14,903 nucleotides of DNA from an uncultured Bacteroidales bacterium (GTDB lineage Bacteria > Bacteroidota > Bacteroidia > Bacteroidales > UBA932). Numbering within the stretch: the stretch's first letter is position 1; the number at the start of each line of letters is the position of its first letter. A program made the position numbers and the translations under genes. The notes under the pieces were generated by a model. The model made no database searches. It had not been told where the DNA came from and saw only the letters and a list, made by a program, of their open reading frames with translations. Positions 12,992 to 14,903 of this stretch are shown here, piece after piece. Location of the stretch: assembly GCA_937901105.1 (NCBI GenBank), contig CALCHD010000069.1:1-14903 (forward strand), in the 5' to 3' direction.

Positions 12992-14903
12992 TTACTGTTT
13001 CACAACCTCTGCCGGGTTCTCGCCTGCAGCCTTCCAGGAGCGTAGGGTTACCAGCGCTACAGTTACCGCGAGTACCACAAATAAGGATGCAACAAACACC
13101 CACCAAGGCATTGGGATACGGTTTGCAAACTGCTCCAGCCAGCGCTGCACAATCCACCAGGCTACAGGCGCGGCAACAGCAAAACTCACTAGAACAAGAC
13201 CTATATACTGGTTATTGAGCAATCCAACAAGCTGGCCTCTCTCCGCTCCGTAAACCTTACGGATTGCAATCTCGCTTCTGCGGTGCTGGGTCTCAAACAT
13301 CACAATTCCAAAGACTCCCATAAGGGCTATAACCACTGCCAACAGGGCAAACAGGCCAATTATTATGGTTGCCTTTTTGGTGGAGCTGTACAGATGCTCC
13401 ACTTTATCATTGAAGAACTCCACATCCGGATCATCAGCTCCAGGAGCAAACTCCTGAATCATGTCCTTGATATAGCTTGTAAACGCCATTACGTCTGCAT
13501 CCTCCCTTAATTTGATGTAGAAAGTGGACAAGGCCGATCTTGAATTGCAATAGAATGCGGTGTAGATATTATCCTCTGTAACTGAATTCAGGCGGAAGTC
13601 CTTTGCAACGCCACAAACTTTATAGCTGTTCAGCTGGTCATAACCTATAGGGATACCTATCTCCGTATGCAGATTCAACGACACAATCATATCCTTGCGC
13701 AGGCCTGACTGCTCTGTGAACCCTTCTCCCACTGCCACATCTATACCAAAGAACTGCGGCATATTCCATCTCACATTCCATACATTCAGCATATAATCCT
13801 TGCCATTATACTCCCTGCCCCATCTGCTGTATGGTGATGTAAGCGGGCCACCTGTAGCCGTCACTGCCACAGCTTGTGGATATTGCTCCAATTTTTCTAC
13901 AACCGCCTCACATTCTGAACGCACATCGTATGAGGTAAAAGTGACAATATTCTCCCTGTCCAGACCAATGTCATAATTGATCATATATCTGTACTGCATA
14001 AAGAATGACGCAGCCACAATTATAAGCACCATCGCCACCGCAAACTGCACTCCTGCAAGGATTCTTCTAATCCTTCTTCCCGACAGTGAATTTCCGTATC
14101 CTCCTTTAACACCCAATGACGCATTGAATCTGGTGATATAGAATGCAGGGTACACCGCCGACACTACTGCAAGAACGATCATCAGGGCAAGGATGATTGC
14201 AATTACAGGCAGATTATGGGAAATAGAGAGCGAACAGGTCACATACTCCTCAAGGAAACTCCCCTGCAGGGCCATCACCATTCCCATGGCCAGCATAAAT
14301 GCCACAACCACAAGACCTATTGCCTCAAAAAGGAAGCTGCGCCTTAAGGCCCCTTGCTCCGCTCCAAATACTTTGCAAATGTTTACCGAACGCATTCTTA
14401 CCGGCACAAGTGCCATAAAGAAATTCACAAAGTTTATGAAGGCAATTACAACTATTATAAATGCTATGGCTGTAAGGGTGAGGGCTGTAGATTTTTCTCC
14501 ACTCTCAAATCTTGTTCCTTTAAAGTTTCCCTCGTAATACATCTTGTCCAGCCTTACCAGTTTCACCGGCTGGATTTCATCACCTTCTTCATAGAAATTT
14601 TCATCGGGATACTCCTGTTTCCACCTCTCAACCTGATCCAACATCCATTTAGCATATTTGTCCATCCAGGTTTTCTTGTAAAGTTCCAAGTCTGCCCCTT
14701 TCTTGAATTTTACAAAATAGCAGTAGTTCCAGTTGTTGTTTCCCGTACCGTCCTTACAGTTGTCATTCTTAAAGATATGATGGTCATACAAGAATGTGTT
14801 TTTTGCAAAATCCTTGAATATGGCAACTACAGTTTGAGGAAGCTCAGGACGCATATTGTTGTTCCATTCCCCACCCTCATAATAGAGCTGGTCACCAACG
14901 GTA
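12992..14903 (-). CDS. FtsX/MacB-type ABC transporter permease, 5' part outside window
   Basis: About 636 codons are visible. The frame is open to the right edge, so the ATG at 14854 is internal and not the start. The first transmembrane helix and much of the first periplasmic domain lie off the window. Visible are the first FtsX core (FIIVVIAFINFVNFFMALVPVRMRSVNICKVFGAE), three following helices, a second periplasmic domain, and the terminal core (LFALLAVVIALMGVFGIVMFETQHRRSEIAIRKVYGAE) with two last helices. It is clearly paralogous to the permease at 6531-8921: both share the INFVNFF, SHNLPVI/EHNLPVI and VYPAFYIT/VYPALYIT strings. A terminator and the DUF pair separate it from the ABC operon, so it belongs to its own transcript. 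Confidence 0.87.
   Translation of the reverse strand, partial: TVGDQLYYEGGEWNNNMRPELPQTVVAIFKDFAKNTFLYDHHIFKNDNCKDGTGNNNWNYCYFVKFKKGADLELYKKTWMDKYAKWMLDQVERWKQEYPDENFYEEGDEIQPVKLVRLDKMYYEGNFKGTRFESGEKSTALTLTAIAFIIVVIAFINFVNFFMALVPVRMRSVNICKVFGAEQGALRRSFLFEAIGLVVVAFMLAMGMVMALQGSFLEEYVTCSLSISHNLPVIAIILALMIVLAVVSAVYPAFYITRFNASLGVKGGYGNSLSGRRIRRILAGVQFAVAMVLIIVAASFFMQYRYMINYDIGLDRENIVTFTSYDVRSECEAVVEKLEQYPQAVAVTATGGPLTSPYSRWGREYNGKDYMLNVWNVRWNMPQFFGIDVAVGEGFTEQSGLRKDMIVSLNLHTEIGIPIGYDQLNSYKVCGVAKDFRLNSVTEDNIYTAFYCNSRSALSTFYIKLREDADVMAFTSYIKDMIQEFAPGADDPDVEFFNDKVEHLYSSTKKATIIIGLFALLAVVIALMGVFGIVMFETQHRRSEIAIRKVYGAERGQLVGLLNNQYIGLVLVSFAVAAPVAWWIVQRWLEQFANRIPMPWWVFVASLFVVLAVTVALVTLRSWKAAGENPAEVVKQ

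Overview
The window looks like two unrelated genomes joined near position 735. Positions 1 to about 735 read as a spore-forming Clostridia-type Firmicute. They hold the end of a YabQ-like sporulation membrane protein, a DivIC/FtsB-like septum protein and the first ~28 codons of a small S1-domain protein, with strong GGAGG ribosome sites and a sigma-A-type promoter. From about 742 to the right edge the DNA reads as a gut-type Bacteroidales: promoters follow the Bacteroides pattern (TTTG, ~20 nt, TAnnTTTG), Shine-Dalgarno sites are absent, and the gene families (NtrC-type two-component system, clade-3 catalase, FtsX-type permeases) fit. The join cuts both an S1 gene and a convergent secreted-protein gene, so an assembly or library chimera is the simplest explanation.

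Layout of the Bacteroidales part. A secreted protein of unknown function (minus strand, 3' end lost at the join) sits behind a sigma-54-like promoter. Next comes a likely ~90-nt small RNA on the plus strand, whose terminator overlaps the 3' end of a small minus-strand gene that resembles a BECR-fold RNase domain. A degenerate 5' piece of a catalase gene follows. Then comes a minus-strand operon encoding an NtrC-family sigma-54 activator and its membrane-anchored PAS-type histidine kinase. Divergent from that operon is an intact haem catalase (katA-type). Convergent with the catalase is a long minus-strand ABC operon: FtsX-type permease, LolD/MacB-like ATPase, second FtsX-type permease. Upstream lie a DUF4160/DUF2442 gene pair and a third, partial FtsX-type permease.

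The genes probably work together as follows. The ABC operon starts behind a TGGCAC-N5-TTGTC (-24/-12) element. A perfect 10-bp-arm inverted repeat lies about 90 bp upstream of the predicted start, with an imperfect second copy beside it. This is the architecture of a promoter driven by an NtrC-type activator, and such an activator is encoded a few kilobases away. A signalling-controlled envelope ABC system is therefore plausible, although the link between this regulator and this promoter is inferred.

The most unusual features are the inter-phylum join, the diverged catalase 5' duplicate flanking the two-component operon, the sigma-54/activator-site architecture, the small RNA antisense to a nuclease-like gene, and two strong intra-operon hairpins around the ATPase gene. 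I do not see a clearly new defence or mobile system.
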